A DNA stretch of 64,000 bases from Rutpela maculata. Taxonomy: Eukaryota; Arthropoda; Insecta; Coleoptera; Cerambycidae. Under the pieces are notes generated by a model that had not been told where the DNA came from, made no database searches, and saw only the letters and a list, made by a program, of their open reading frames with translations. Position numbers and translations under genes: made by a program. Shown in pieces: positions 27,301 through 33,948 of the stretch (position 1 is its first letter; each line of letters starts with the position of its first letter). The stretch lies in contig OW386289.2 of NCBI GenBank assembly GCA_936432065.2, forward strand, positions 165,787,348 to 165,851,347, read 5' to 3'.

Positions 27301-30300
27301 TATCACATAAATGAAAATTCAATCTGCTTCATACTTATAAGTTCACTTTACATGATTAACTAACAAAGTTCATATCCATAGCTTGAAGTTTGCAAATAGC
27401 CAAAGTTTCAGTGCTCTGAAAACGGTACAAACATATACCCTTAATAGCTAGGGAGCTGGTGGCAATCATTTCATTGTAATTAACAATTATATGGAATGAA
27501 GGTATTGATATAACAGATCGATTAGAGCTTAGAGCAGCTACCCAGCTTGGTTGCTGCTGATTTTTTAAATAAATGAATTTCAAATTTACAAAAAAAAAAC
27601 GCTCCTATATTATTTTATTGTTTCAGCCATTGCTATAAAATTGTTCATGTATCAAAAATATAAATAAAATTTTTTTTATAAAACTAATTGTTGATTTGCA
27701 AAAAAGCGATATTACACTCAAAGAAATAGTATGGGTAAATTCAACAAAAAAAAAATGGTTAACTAACAATATCGTTAATTTTGTTAAACCAAACTATATT
27801 GATGGTATTTTTAAACAAGATTTGATTGTTATTTTAATTAATAAAAAGTTGTCGTACAACAAAACAAACATTAACTTAAAAACCGCTGCCCAAGGAATCA
27901 CTACTTCCACACTATACTAAATATCAATTTTATGAACTCTTACCTGCTTGATTTACCTATTTACCCCAAATTTACCCCAATTTACCCCCAACCCTTCGAC
28001 GGAACAAGATGAAAATATAATCTAGTTCTAGATCTCGTTAAAGTACATATGTGTACCAAATTTCAATATCTCAAAAGGTACCAGAGTAAACGTGCGCACA
28101 AAAAAAAGTTACAGATAGACAGACCGACAGACAAACCGACAGACAGACCGACAGACCGACAGACAGAAAAAAATTTTTCGCTCAAACTTAAAATCTCGAC
28201 GTTTCGTGACCTTCTAAGCCTATTTGAACAATAAAAAATTTTTAAAATTTTTTTGTCGTTACTATACTTCCACTGGATGTGGAAGTAAAAATAGATGAAT
28301 AAGGCTATTATTTTGTTCGTCTGACTATTATTTTGTTGAATTCTGTCAAATTAAACTAGATAATAGTATATTTTATTTTTAACTATTATCGAATTGTAAT
28401 TCTAACCCAGTATTAGTTCGCTGTATTATTGTACTTGGTAGACAAACCAATATTATTGTCGTCTTCTAGAAGTTCTAAAAGAATTACCATAAAATTTGCT
28501 TGCTTACCACGTAGTCTATTACAGAAATTATTCCCAGATGACGCCACATACAAATTACTGACAATAATCAATCATGCATTATCTTATACTCTTATGAATT
28601 TATAGAAAATTAATAACATGATTGCAATGTTCAAATTCTCTCAGAGATCATCGATAGATTTGGATGGATCTTATAAACGATCTCTAATCTTTGGTTTGGG
28701 TGGTCTGATGTCTCAATACTGAGATTTTGGCTAACCAAAAAAAACTTCATCATACAATAAAGTGTAGATCAACCTAAAAATTAGTTGGTGAACAAAAAAC
28801 AAAGTCGTTGTACTATTTAATTGTAGACTAAATTGAAAATGGTTAGTGAACATAAAAAAATGTCATTGTACTATTTAAGTTGTTACAAGAAGATATGATT
28901 ATTAAACTACTATTGGTTTACGAAAACAAATACAGTTGTATGACTATTCTTTTCTGATTGATTTAACTATGAAACTAGATAGGCGCGATTTCATATGCTC
29001 TTTTTGGTTAAATTTACCTATCATTTTCTTTGAGTGTACCTATCTCTTCTATTTTGATCCGCCGAACACGAATCTGACTTTAATTTTCCCCTATACGTCA
29101 GGTTTTTTTTTAAAAGCAAAAAAGTCTAATATTTATATATTTATTTGCTGTTAAAAGAAAAATCTGACGTGCTGGGGAAAAATTAAGGTCAGATTCGTGT
29201 TCAGCGGCTCAAAATACAAGGGATAGGTATGGTCAGTACCCCGGCGCAGAACTTTTTTTTTGTGTATTTAATTTGGTATAAAGACTAAAACTATTGAATT
29301 TGTAACTGAATTTAAACATTTGGGTTTTATGCCAGATAACGGTATATCATTTAATGTCCACTTTAATTAGATGTATAAAATACCTCAAATATTCAACAGT
29401 TTATCTCTGCAGTTACTGTTTCAGCACAATGATATTACCACAGTTTGCCTATTGGGCTAGTATAATGTATTCTTTTGATATGAATAAAATATCTGTACTA
29501 CAAAAGCTCCAAAATCATTGCATGCGAATAATTTTAATATGTAACAGATTTACCAGTATTTCTGTAATGGTGAACACGCTGGAGTGAATGCCAGTTATTT
29601 TTTTTTATTTTAAAAATTACACCTGTTTATAAGGACGCAAAAAAGAGATTTTGCACTTTTCCATTTTTCAACTAAATATAAAAGTTTTGCAAAATCGACA
29701 TGAAGCTTTGAACACCTTCGCTATTAAGAATATGTATTTGTAACGTCATCCGAGTGATACAAATTATTAGAAAATAAGTATGATAATTGTGGATTTAAAA
29801 GTTATTGCTTTTCAAGTTACGCAGGACTTTTCAATAATATGTTTATAAAGGTGGATCAATATGCAAAGGCGGGGTAGGTAGTATATCAGGAAGAAACAAT
29901 TTTTATAAAACTCACTAAATCATACAGCAAATGATCAAAGTACTCTAATAAATCTGATGGTAAGAGTTTAGAGCAAAAATTATAGCCGACGAGATTGGAG
30001 GTTACATAACCTCAACCAAATGCAATAAAGTTATCGACTTATCAAATCAAAATATTCTATCTTAATTGAGAACTGCCCTGCCACTGCCCTAATAACTGCG
30101 TTAGAGTTTTACTAAGGGGCCCATGCTGTTCTTTACAATTTGAGACTCTTTTGGTATTTCTTTGTTAATATGACCAAAAAAATTCAGTCTTTCGCAAAGA
30201 TGTAACCAGGGAGGGACATTGAAATTGATGAAGTTAGATTTTTAGCCGTTACCAGGCAACCTATAACTATAGTAACCTTGTCTACGTCATGCTGCAAATG

Positions 30301-30639
30301 CAACAAGCACTTTCACGAATTCAGGCCCCATATAGGAAACTAAAAACATTTTCAATGTTAAAATCATCACTTTCAATAGTTAATGACTCGAAGGCGAATA
30401 GGGCACTAGCTAATATTTTGGAGCGCAATATTAAAAAAAAAGTTTAAACAACAAGTGGAGGGGGCATTCCCTTTCTGAAGTCAGTTAAAAATACACTCGT
30501 GGTAACTTTGCGTTAAATCAACTAATTATTCCAACTTACCATTTTGCGAGGAGGCAGTTGGCAGAAAAGTCCAAAGAGTAACCAAAACAGTGCACAAATA
30601 TTTTAAGACTTCAGTCTTAATTTTAGTCCGAACACACAT
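6..30639 (-). CDS. fibrillar collagen, alpha-1(V)/(XI)-like (clade B), N-terminal 1162 residues, 17 exons, 3' end outside window
   Basis: Secreted extracellular-matrix collagen chain that forms or nucleates fibrils. Joining 17 exons (30639-30540, 15220-14993, 13007-12851, 6564-6402, 5775-5562, 4415-4224, 3835-3567, 3481-3260, 3200-3126, 3059-2949, 2632-2372, 2299-2102, 1972-1667, 1571-1410, 1223-972, 637-386, 329-6) gives 3486 nt in one open frame. Every junction is GT/AG and the phases agree. Domains are: signal peptide about 1-31; TSPN domain about 36-245 with Cys59, 181, 235 and 242; Gly/Ser-rich and acidic variable region to about 469; minor helix 470-508; linker to 544; major helix 545-1162. 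The linker and first triplets (RGTEGPMGLTG, GIKGEPGD, RGVQGPPG, GRRGRAG) and the late EDGDKGDIG stretch match vertebrate type V/XI chains. About 130 triplets and the COLFI propeptide should follow to the left. Introns 1 and 3 are inflated by transposons. Multiplexin (XV/XVIII) is excluded by the unbroken helix. Confidence 0.93.
386..637 (-). CDS. collagen exon 16: major helix, 28 triplets
   Basis: Residues 971-1054, 252 nt. It holds GFPGER at residues 1043-1048 (bases 421-404), the sequence that in vertebrate collagens, once Pro is hydroxylated, is bound by I-domain integrins. Acceptor TTGTATAG, donor CCG/GTAAGT. Confidence 0.93.
972..1223 (-). CDS. collagen exon 15: major helix, 28 triplets
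   Basis: Residues 887-970, 252 nt. It carries GFRGVRGRRG, a strongly basic stretch, and ends GLPGERGPP at CCG/GTAAGG. Acceptor TTATCCAG. The Pro-rich antisense ORF over it is a shadow of the collagen repeat. Confidence 0.93.
1410..1571 (-). CDS. collagen exon 14: major helix, 18 triplets
   Basis: Residues 833-886, 162 nt (three ancestral 54-bp units). Starts GDDGPRGEAG and ends GDKGER at AGG/GTAAAT. Acceptor TATACTTAG. Confidence 0.92.
1667..1972 (-). CDS. collagen exon 13: major helix, 34 triplets
   Basis: Residues 731-832, 306 nt, continuous Gly-X-Y. Charged GEKGDRGERGLEGEKG run in the middle; ends GPEGPK at AAG/GTAACT. Acceptor TTATTTAG. Confidence 0.92.
2102..2299 (-). CDS. collagen exon 12: major helix, 22 triplets
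   Basis: Residues 665-730, 198 nt, continuous Gly-X-Y from GPRGFTGPRG to GPPGII. Acceptor ATCTCAG, donor ATA/GTGAGT. Intron 11 between exons 11 and 12 is only 72 bases. Confidence 0.92.
2372..2632 (-). CDS. collagen exon 11: major helix, 29 triplets
   Basis: Residues 578-664, 261 nt with no break in Gly-X-Y. It contains RGVQGPPGREGRRGRAGRDG, a basic patch also present at this place in type V/XI chains, and ends GLTGEM. Acceptor GCGTTTAG, donor ATG/GTAAGG. Confidence 0.93.
2949..3059 (-). CDS. collagen exon 10: start of major helix
   Basis: Residues 541-577. MAMR and then 11 triplets beginning GTEGPMGLTGVPGPQGPPG, the most diagnostic match to type V/XI chains. Acceptor GTTAAAG, donor CCG/GTAAGG. 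From here every exon starts with a complete Gly codon. Confidence 0.92.
3126..3200 (-). CDS. collagen exon 9: linker between minor and major helix
   Basis: Residues 516-540, a 75-nt exon flanked by introns of only 59 and 66 bases. It reads LNAQGNEKGPDQQAETFRQM and ends LSQHM, Gln-rich like the QAQ-ILQQAR linker of type V/XI chains. Acceptor AATTTTACAG, donor ATG/GTAATT, phase 0 to 0. Confidence 0.85.
3260..3481 (-). CDS. collagen exon 8: minor triple helix (COL2)
   Basis: Residues 442-515. A Tyr/Pro-rich lead (YGSYPYGVV) runs into 13 Gly-X-Y triplets (470-508) and then GHVFMIP, the equivalent of the hydrophobic GTMLMLP-type end of the minor helix in type V/XI chains. Acceptor TTCCTCAAG, donor CCG/GTAAAC, phase 0. 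Confidence 0.92.
3567..3835 (-). CDS. collagen exon 7: acidic variable region
   Basis: Residues 352-441: acidic, with DLEDLNKIVKETGGG near its start, a repeated Asn/Asp/Glu middle and DYDE at its end before GTTTGT. The acceptor was chosen at AAAATTTCAG because only it keeps phase 1. The stronger-looking CACAG 17 bases upstream would run into TAG after seven codons. Acidic pre-helix regions are normal in type V/XI chains. Confidence 0.75.
4224..4415 (-). CDS. collagen exon 6: Gly/Ser-rich variable region
   Basis: Residues 288-351, low-complexity Gly/Ser with EED, then a basic patch (NKTRKGQTT) with a sequon at the NKT. Acceptor GTGTTTTAG, donor ATAG/GTACAA, 192 nt, phase 1 to 1. Assignment rests on splice phase and position; the variable region is not conserved between chains. 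Confidence 0.75.
4416..5039. other. collagen intron 5, left part
   Basis: AT-rich intron. At 4764 a sequence CAGTAGGGGTGGATTTACTA resembles a hAT-type terminus, but I find no matching opposite end or target duplication, so I do not call an element. Confidence 0.5.
5040..5439 (+). repeat. probable solo LTR in collagen intron 5
   Basis: A 400-base block of different composition begins TGTGACATCTATGG. It carries a TATA-box-like GGGTATATAAAAG near 5230 and repeated AGTGA/AGTAGT motifs downstream, and has a polyadenylation-like AATAAA near 5409. It ends close to GAATTCA. This order (start TG, TATA, transcribed R, polyA signal) is that of an LTR. No primer-binding site, second LTR or coding region follows, so it would be a solo LTR, antisense to the collagen gene. 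The target duplication is unclear. Confidence 0.45.
5562..5775 (-). CDS. collagen exon 5: end of TSPN domain and start of variable region
   Basis: Residues 217-287. GDVQMIKIAPTPDEAYEMC then KKHAPDC corresponds to the GD-Q...P-P-AAY--C----PDC close of type V/XI TSPN domains (Cys235, Cys242). A Gly/Ser-rich tail follows. The donor GAAG/GTATTT is the weakest in the gene. A longer Gly-Ser run may vary between alleles. Confidence 0.9.
5776..6401. other. collagen intron 4
   Basis: 626 bases, AT-rich. No coding potential or repeat recognised. Confidence 0.6.
6402..6564 (-). CDS. collagen exon 4: TSPN core
   Basis: Residues 162-216. It starts with the WHRLAFSIKGDSITLIYDC signature of collagen TSPN domains (Trp-His...Leu-Ala...Ser, then an Asp-Cys, here Cys181) and ends GHELTDDGYYE at GAA/GTAAGT. 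The acceptor is TTTTCAG. The exon ends in phase 0. Confidence 0.92.
6565..7949. other. collagen intron 3, left part
   Basis: AT-rich unique-looking sequence. I see no recognisable element before the foldback element begins near 7950. Confidence 0.5.
9274..9924. mobile_element. family B element copy 1, TIR TACTCTTCGC, tRNA-like interior
   Basis: The 651-base unit is bounded by TACTCTTCGC and GCGAAGAGTA. Copy B2 (32288-37848) shares the same ends and the same internal order: TGTAAATAATGTTAGTTTTT, a tRNA-like block, ATTTCGCAAGATTTC, CTAACTTACTTTCTAAATTTC, a GACGGACGGACA microsatellite and CTACGAGCGATATTTAC. It sits in the loop of foldback C, so it inserted there later. Non-autonomous; no protein. 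Confidence 0.8.
9438..9510 (-). repeat. tRNA-derived Pol III promoter-like block in B1
   Basis: On the minus strand TGGCGCAGCGGCTAAAG (A-box-like) precedes GTGTTCGAATCCCACA (B-box and T-loop) by tRNA-like spacing. The outer arms do not form a complete acceptor stem, so this is a tRNA relic of the repeat and not a tRNA gene. A diverged equivalent lies at the same place in B2 (32430-32510). Confidence 0.6.
11278..12568. other. collagen intron 3, AT-rich stretch with twin hairpins
   Basis: Mostly featureless. Two perfect or near-perfect hairpins stand side by side: GGCTAGATTACTT with its complement (11845-11875), then GTACCTGCT/AGCAGGTAC (11879-11900). At 12570 a CAGGGGCGTAGC sequence resembles a lone hAT-type terminus with no partner visible. 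Confidence 0.4.
12569..12850. other. collagen intron 3, segment next to exon 3
   Basis: Starts with the hAT-terminus-like CAGGGGCGTAGCGAAGGGGG and G/C-rich runs that are unlike the AT-rich surroundings. Probably a truncated miniature element. Its right end was not found. Confidence 0.35.
12851..13007 (-). CDS. collagen exon 3: middle of TSPN domain
   Basis: Residues 110-161. Acceptor TTTTCCCAG, donor GA/GTAAGT, phase 1 in and phase 2 out. It reads GQFNQLLALYSDEGDEQLSI and on to NLISFGVSLDDG, beta-strand-like segments of the LamG fold. The exon is 157 nt. Confidence 0.9.
13400..14320 (+). pseudogene. decayed copy of a multi-copy arthropod gene family (SGCDTTSA motif)
   Basis: Lies in collagen intron 2 on the opposite strand. 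Frame-shifted pieces read SIIVGEDINLLVLLTGLV, then FFHKPEGWNIQQKYTGNK with IIFLHALSGCDTTSALHNIR (13556-13750), then GSAVVRRQVEFLKMGKNETE and a Cys-rich tail with CKCKGKQCAACD (13883-14113). I know this combination from dispersed unnamed genes in many arthropod genomes that behave like transposon-borne genes. The function is unknown to me. Several stops and frameshifts show it is dead. Confidence 0.6.
14993..15220 (-). CDS. collagen exon 2: first half of TSPN domain
   Basis: Residues 34-109. Starts after the acceptor TTCTTGCAG and ends at CCAG/GTAATT, phase 1 to phase 1. It reads DEMIDLITAANLYSEPKGV and on to PTDFSVLIVARPTPG, the usual opening of a thrombospondin-N-terminal-like (LamG-fold) domain. 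It contains Cys59 and an N-glycosylation sequon at Asn61 (NNT). Confidence 0.9.
15221..16833. other. collagen intron 1, proximal stretch
   Basis: AT-rich intron sequence without a recognised element. The short ORFs here have no recognisable domain. Confidence 0.5.
16834..17518 (+). mobile_element. family A element copy A1 (full-length type)
   Basis: Starts TACTTCCACATCCAATGGAAG, ends GGGCAGCGGTTTT. Internal landmarks shared with five other copies are: TAGTAACGAC; CTGTCTGTCTGTCGGT microsatellite; TGCGCACGTTTACTCTGG; CTTGTTCCGTCGA; the CCACCCCCATTACCACCCCC block; and CTGGATGTGGAAGTAGTGAT near the end. No coding capacity. Confidence 0.85.
17519..17973. other. collagen intron 1 between elements
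   Basis: No element recognised. AT-rich. Confidence 0.4.
17974..18122. mobile_element. 149-bp MITE, PIF/Harbinger-like, TAA duplication
   Basis: Bounded by GGGCCGTTACTTTC and its complement GAAAGTAACGGCCC, with TAA directly repeated at 17971-17973 and 18123-18125. The interior is itself partly palindromic (CGTTTAAC-type motifs). A three-base TAA target and GGGCC-type ends are usual for PIF/Harbinger miniature elements; that class assignment is an inference. Confidence 0.8.
18126..19808. other. collagen intron 1, unassigned stretch
   Basis: No coding or repeat structure recognised, apart from a CTTTGGGGACGTTC-to-AAAGCTCTGG stretch near 19066-19272. That stretch could be worn transposase sequence, but no frame is convincing. 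Confidence 0.35.
19811..20730. mobile_element. family D element copy D1, TIR CACTCAAAGAAA, TA duplication
   Basis: 920 bases flanked by TA (19809-19810 and 20731-20732). The ends CACTCAAAGAAAATGATAGG and the complement of CACTCAAAGAAATAGTATGG form imperfect inverted repeats of about 33 bases. Non-autonomous. The TA target suggests the Tc1/mariner group. The second copy D2 lies 7 kb away in opposite orientation. Confidence 0.85.
20733..24232. other. collagen intron 1, stretch with LINE end and simple repeats
   Basis: Contains a run of C (about 21741-21752) followed by TTCCGGACAGCCTTGGTTTTGG, which recurs at about 31934. It also has an (AAT)n run at about 23058-23078 directly before GGCTTTATTGAAAG, which looks like the antisense 3' end of a LINE. 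The rest is unassigned. Confidence 0.4.
24233..25115. mobile_element. small foldback element E
   Basis: CAAAGAGTGACCCC at 24233 and onward (GTCTAAATGATAGCTTATG, TACTTTAAAGTAGGC, TTTCAAGTTGAGCATAG) recurs reverse-complemented at about 24985-25115. Arms are about 125-150 bases and about 85% alike. The loop carries the 107-base MITE at 24599. No coding sequence. Confidence 0.6.
24599..24705. mobile_element. 107-bp hAT-like MITE with 8-bp duplication
   Basis: Ends CAGAGGTGGACTGGCC and the complement of CAGGGGCGGACTGACA. The 8-base ACTGGAGA is directly repeated on both sides (24591-24598 and 24706-24713). Eight-base targets and CAG(G)G ends are the hallmark of hAT elements. Confidence 0.82.
25116..25781. 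other. collagen intron 1 between E and A2
   Basis: No element recognised. Confidence 0.35.
25782..26532 (+). mobile_element. family A element copy A2, expanded CTGT repeat
   Basis: Same ends and interior as A1. The CTGT/CGGT microsatellite (25902-25962) and the CCACCCCC block (26306-26361) are longer than in the other copies, which accounts for its 751-base length. Its right end directly joins a LINE 3' end. Confidence 0.85.
26533..26900 (+). mobile_element. LINE 3' end with (TTTGA)n tail
   Basis: Just after A2 the frame reads YKMFNHLPNNIKEMSSNTNF then FRKEVKSLLIVKPYYNLDEY and a stop (26676). This resembles the C-terminal FN-LP-IK...F...K-LL...YY tail of Jockey/CR1-group LINE ORF2 proteins. 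An untranslated region follows, then AATAAA (about 26866) and a GATTT repeat tail to 26898. 5'-truncated. Confidence 0.65.
26901..27712. other. collagen intron 1 between LINE end and D2
   Basis: No element or gene recognised. Confidence 0.35.
27715..29036. mobile_element. family D element copy D2, interrupted by A3
   Basis: Reverse-oriented relative to D1, flanked by TA at 27713-27714 and 29037-29038. Without the inserted A3 it is 913 bases, almost the length of D1. It shares D1's CGAAAACAAAT, ACTCTTATGAATTTATAG and CCAGTATTAGTTCGCTGTAT stretches at high identity. Confidence 0.85.
27879..28287 (-). mobile_element. family A element copy A3, internally deleted, inside D2
   Basis: Starts (plus strand) AACCGCTGCCCAAGGAATCA and ends ATGTGGAAGT. 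About 300 bases, including the CCACCCCC block, are missing compared with A1. The D1 empty site has six consecutive T at the point where A3 entered D2; the filled site has three and five. Confidence 0.85.
29280..29590 (+). pseudogene. LINE reverse-transcriptase C-terminal fragment
   Basis: Reads ILPQFAYWASIMYSFDMNKI then SVLQKLQNHCMRIILICNRF, the usual post-palm region of arthropod Jockey-group ORF2 (ILP...W...LQK-QN--MRIIL). Broken at both ends, in collagen intron 1, opposite to the gene. Confidence 0.65.
29591..30539. other. collagen intron 1, first kilobase after exon 1
   Basis: No repeat recognised. As sequence just downstream of exon 1 it could hold enhancers, but I see no specific site. 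Confidence 0.35.
30540..30639 (-). CDS. collagen exon 1: start codon and signal peptide
   Basis: Codes residues 1-33 plus one base. After a basic start (MCVRTKIKTEVLK) comes a hydrophobic core YLCTVLVTLWTFL and a small-residue cleavage region PTASSQ, a typical secretory signal. The start is fixed by an in-frame TGA two codons upstream. The donor GGTAAGT at 30540-30534 is strong and leaves phase 1. Confidence 0.85.
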
Positions 30640-30642
30640 GGC

Positions 30643-30651
30643 TCAGTCCAT
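30643..30651 (-). promoter_or_regulatory. two-codon upstream ORF in the collagen leader
   Basis: On the minus strand the bases just before the collagen start read ATG GAC TGA GCC, followed by the main ATG. If transcription begins upstream of 30651, ribosomes meet a Met-Asp-stop ORF that ends three bases before the start codon and in the same frame. The sequence shows the ORF. A regulatory effect is inferred. Confidence 0.5.
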
Positions 30652-31098
30652 CGGTATCACAGCACTGACGGTCCTCACTTCCTCATTCATTCGTCTGAGC
30701 TAAAAGTATTACATAATCATTAACATAATCCTAATGCATTAAACATATTTTTTATTTACACACTGTTAGTGAATTAGTAATTGGGATAGCTATTTCGTTA
30801 GTCAGAATGGTCTAGTTTTAAGTTACTGGGTCAAGTAAACGTAGGTTTGTAGTAATTAAATTTGGGTAGACTTTCAGGAGTTGGATTGTTTCAGATTATA
30901 AGTTAATGTCACTGAAGATATGAGCTTCGGCGGGAGGTAAGGTTTGGACCAAGAGATTTCAAAACATATTTCATCAAAAGCACGAAATAGTCAATCAGAA
31001 CTATATGATGGGGGGGAAATAATATTTGGTAGGTAGTTGACGTTATTGCCAACGAAGAAATGAAATATACTTGTAGTGAAAAATACACAGGGTAAACT
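30652..31098. promoter_or_regulatory. leader and possible promoter region of the collagen gene
   Basis: On the minus strand upstream of the start, TAATACTTTTAG/CTCAG at about 30700-30706 has the form of a 3' splice site, so a separate 5' noncoding exon is possible. TAAATAAAAAATATG near 30745-30760 is TATA-like but could be intronic. No firm promoter call. Confidence 0.25.
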
Positions 31099-31360
31099 CG
31101 TAAAGCAAAGCAAAGCAAAGCAAAGCAAGAAACATTTATTAAAATTTGAATTTTACAAGAATACCCTTCGCCCGAACCTGGCCCGGAGCCAACCAAACAC
31201 GGTGCGTAACACCGCGCCGCGTCGTGGTGAATGTAGGGGAAGGTCCGGTTTGGCTAAACGATAATTGATAAAACAATGTTAGGACTCCTATCCGCCTATG
31301 GCGGATTTAAAAATTAACAATAAAATTAAAGAATGCTGTCCACATGGACCTAAAACTAAT
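31099..31360 (-). mobile_element. LINE 3' end with (GCTTT)n tail
   Basis: Minus-strand sequence with ATCCGCCATAGGCGGATAGG (a perfect hairpin), a GC-rich stretch and AATAAATGTTTC, ending in five GCTTT units (31099-31128 on plus as AAAGC). A short tandem tail after AATAAA is typical of LINE 3' ends. No ORF remains. Confidence 0.5.
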
Positions 31361-32287
31361 GTATATAAAACTTAGAAACTAATTACTGGTTTAGGTTGTT
31401 GACTAGGGTGAAAAGCTAAACGAAAAACCCGTACGAGAACTGCCGACCTGTCGGTCTCTCTGATGCCAGGAAAATGTGGAGGAAAAAGGATAGGGTGTAA
31501 ATTGTTTGAATTTTTTAAAAACGTCATCGGCCAAAAGGGAATTTTTGATAAAGAGGACAAAAAGAACAAACAAAATAGAACATAAAGAAAGAGAATCGAA
31601 ATGATTGGAAAGATAAAGTTGAGGAAAGATCAAAGGTGCGGAAATGGTAAGGAAGTATGGCTAGAGAAGAGGTTGCCGGAAGATAGGCAACGCCTGGTAT
31701 GGTAGGGGGTGCTTGATCTGGAATGGGGCATTATGCATTCTGATTTGGGTTATGTTGCTGGTTAGCAGACTATCGCCCAGTATGAAGGTGTAGAATTTTT
31801 GGGAGATTTCTTGGGCGTAGTGGGGTTATGTCGTAACATCGTGCGTATAGATCTCTGAGGGAGGTGTATCTGCCGAATCAGAAATGAGGCACATGAATTT
31901 GTGTTCGAGAACTCGAAGTGTCGCGTTTTTTCCATCCGGACAACCTTGGCTTTGGATTTCTCGATTATCTACTTTATGTGGTATATTTATGTTTCATGTT
32001 ATGTTTTTTACAAAGTATTTTCAAAAATGCACGATGTTGGCTTTCTATTTTCTTTTAGATTAAAAAGTTAAATAAAATTCAAAAACACCATTTAAATGTC
32101 CAAAAAACTCTCTAAAACGTTCTCTATTTAACCTTCTTTCTATCGTTTACAATAACGGAGATAATGGCAATACATTTGTATAATAATATATTTAACAATT
32201 TGGTTAATTTATGTATTTTTAGGTCTGAGGGCATTTTGCAGTAATCAAAACTATTAAATAAGAAATTATGAACTAGTGGAAACATTA
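31361..32287. other. stretch without a recognised gene
   Basis: Probably further worn LINE sequence belonging with the preceding tail (31361-31930). TTTTCCATCCGGACAACCTTGG at about 31930 repeats a motif at about 21752. No intact frame. Confidence 0.35.
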
Positions 32288-32579
32288 TACTCTTCGCCGA
32301 TTTGCTGAGTTTTCATGTAATTGTTGCACATTCTATTGGAGCATTTTTCTTGTAAATAATGTTAGTTTTTTGACATTTTAAATTTTGTGATACCAACTTT
32401 TTTGTGAAAAAAGAAATATGAAAAAAAACAACCACCATGTCAGGGCTTCGAACACAAGACCTTTGAGTTGCAATGCAAAAGCTTTAGCTATTGGGCCATC
32501 TCACACTACTATAAAATTCGAATGTAATATATATCATTCGAGAATTATATTTCAACGGATTAGATATATTATAATGAAA

Positions 32580-33122
32580 TATATATAGTGGAGTCAATAG
32601 AGGCTGAAAATATTATTATTTCAGAATAATTACGGGAAGCTTCGATTTTCCTAAAACCTTTTACTTCACTTTTACATAGCTTAAAATAAAAAGTTATAAA
32701 CATATAATTGTGAGGAAATTGTTTATTAATTATTTAAACAAAAAGAAACTTTTTTTAACACAATTATTATAAGTTGAAAAATTTTAAAGCAATTTAATTC
32801 AAATTGACATATAATGGTCGCTGAAACAAATTGTGATGCCAAAAAAAGGTAATTCAGAATGGCTGATCCAATATGGCCGACTTCCATCAAGCAATAAAAT
32901 AATTCAAAATACTATTCAATTGAAAACACAATTTAAATATTCACATAAAAACTTAAAAAGAAGCTGAGAAAACGTAATATTGCACGTAGCATTACAAGAT
33001 GTGAAAAAGTGTCCAAACTACTTTTACAATGCTCTACGGACACACACATAGCGCAGCGTGCGGGGCAGGTGATCCGTACTGCTTGCCGCGAAGATATTGT
33101 TTTACTTTCAATCTCTTTCTAT
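32580..33122. other. AT-rich insert within B2, unassigned
   Basis: No known element recognised. It separates B2 left part from A4. Confidence 0.35.
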
Positions 33123-33948
33123 TACTTCCACATCCAGTGGAAGTATAGTAACAACAAAAAAATTTAAAACATTTGTATTGTTCAAATAGGCTTAGAATGT
33201 CATGAAACGTCGAGATTTTAAGTTTGAGCGAAAAAAAATTTCTGTCTGTCTGTCGGTCTGTCTGTTGGACTGTAACTTTTTTTTTGTGCGCACGTTTACT
33301 CTGGAATCATTTGAGATATTGACTTGAAATTTGGTACACATATGTACTTTAACGAGATCTAGATCTTGTTCCGTCGAAGGGTTGGGGGTAAATTGGGGTA
33401 AATTTGGGGTAAATAGGTAAATAATATAATAATAATAATAATAATAATTTTATTTATTTAATACAGATTAATACAAGCATGTATAAGGTTTAATATTATG
33501 TATTATAAATAAATAAGAGCTCGTGTAAGCTTTAAGAGCTTGTAACGAGGAGATATTTCTTTTACTTGCATTATATGTTAAGTGTACAAGTTCAATATTA
33601 CCAAAGCTAAATGAGTTTGGCTTGAATGTAATACTATTCCTCGTGACAGTTTAACAAACGTGACCGATGCCAGTTCCAAGATTGCGATTACTTCATGAAG
33701 TGATATTTATGTAAATAATATCTCTTAGATACATTATGATAAAATGTAATAAATATATTGTGCATTAATTTACAATACACACATAAACATATTATAAAGA
33801 GAAAATGAAAGCAGGTAATAGTCCATAAAATTGGTATTTAGTATATACAAAAGAAGCTAAGGTCTCAAAAAAAATTTTGGCACAGCCACCCCCATTACCA
33901 CCCAAACCCTGTTATTAAAAGGGATGAAAAAAATTTGGCAGCGGTTTT
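33123..33948 (+). mobile_element. family A element copy A4, interrupted
   Basis: Family A start at 33123. The element is broken near 33420 by about 390 bases starting with (AAT)n, and resumes near 33811 (GCAGGTAATAGTCC) to end TTTGGCAGCGGTTT. The insert (33421-33810) begins with an (AAT)n tail followed by TTTTATTTATTTAATACAG, which looks like an antisense LINE 3' end. Confidence 0.75.

Noticed and set aside
6..30639. Type XV/XVIII collagen (Multiplexin), which also has a TSPN domain
   Set aside because: The 206 triplets seen have no interruption, and the linker and helix start match type V/XI chains. Multiplexins have many interruptions.
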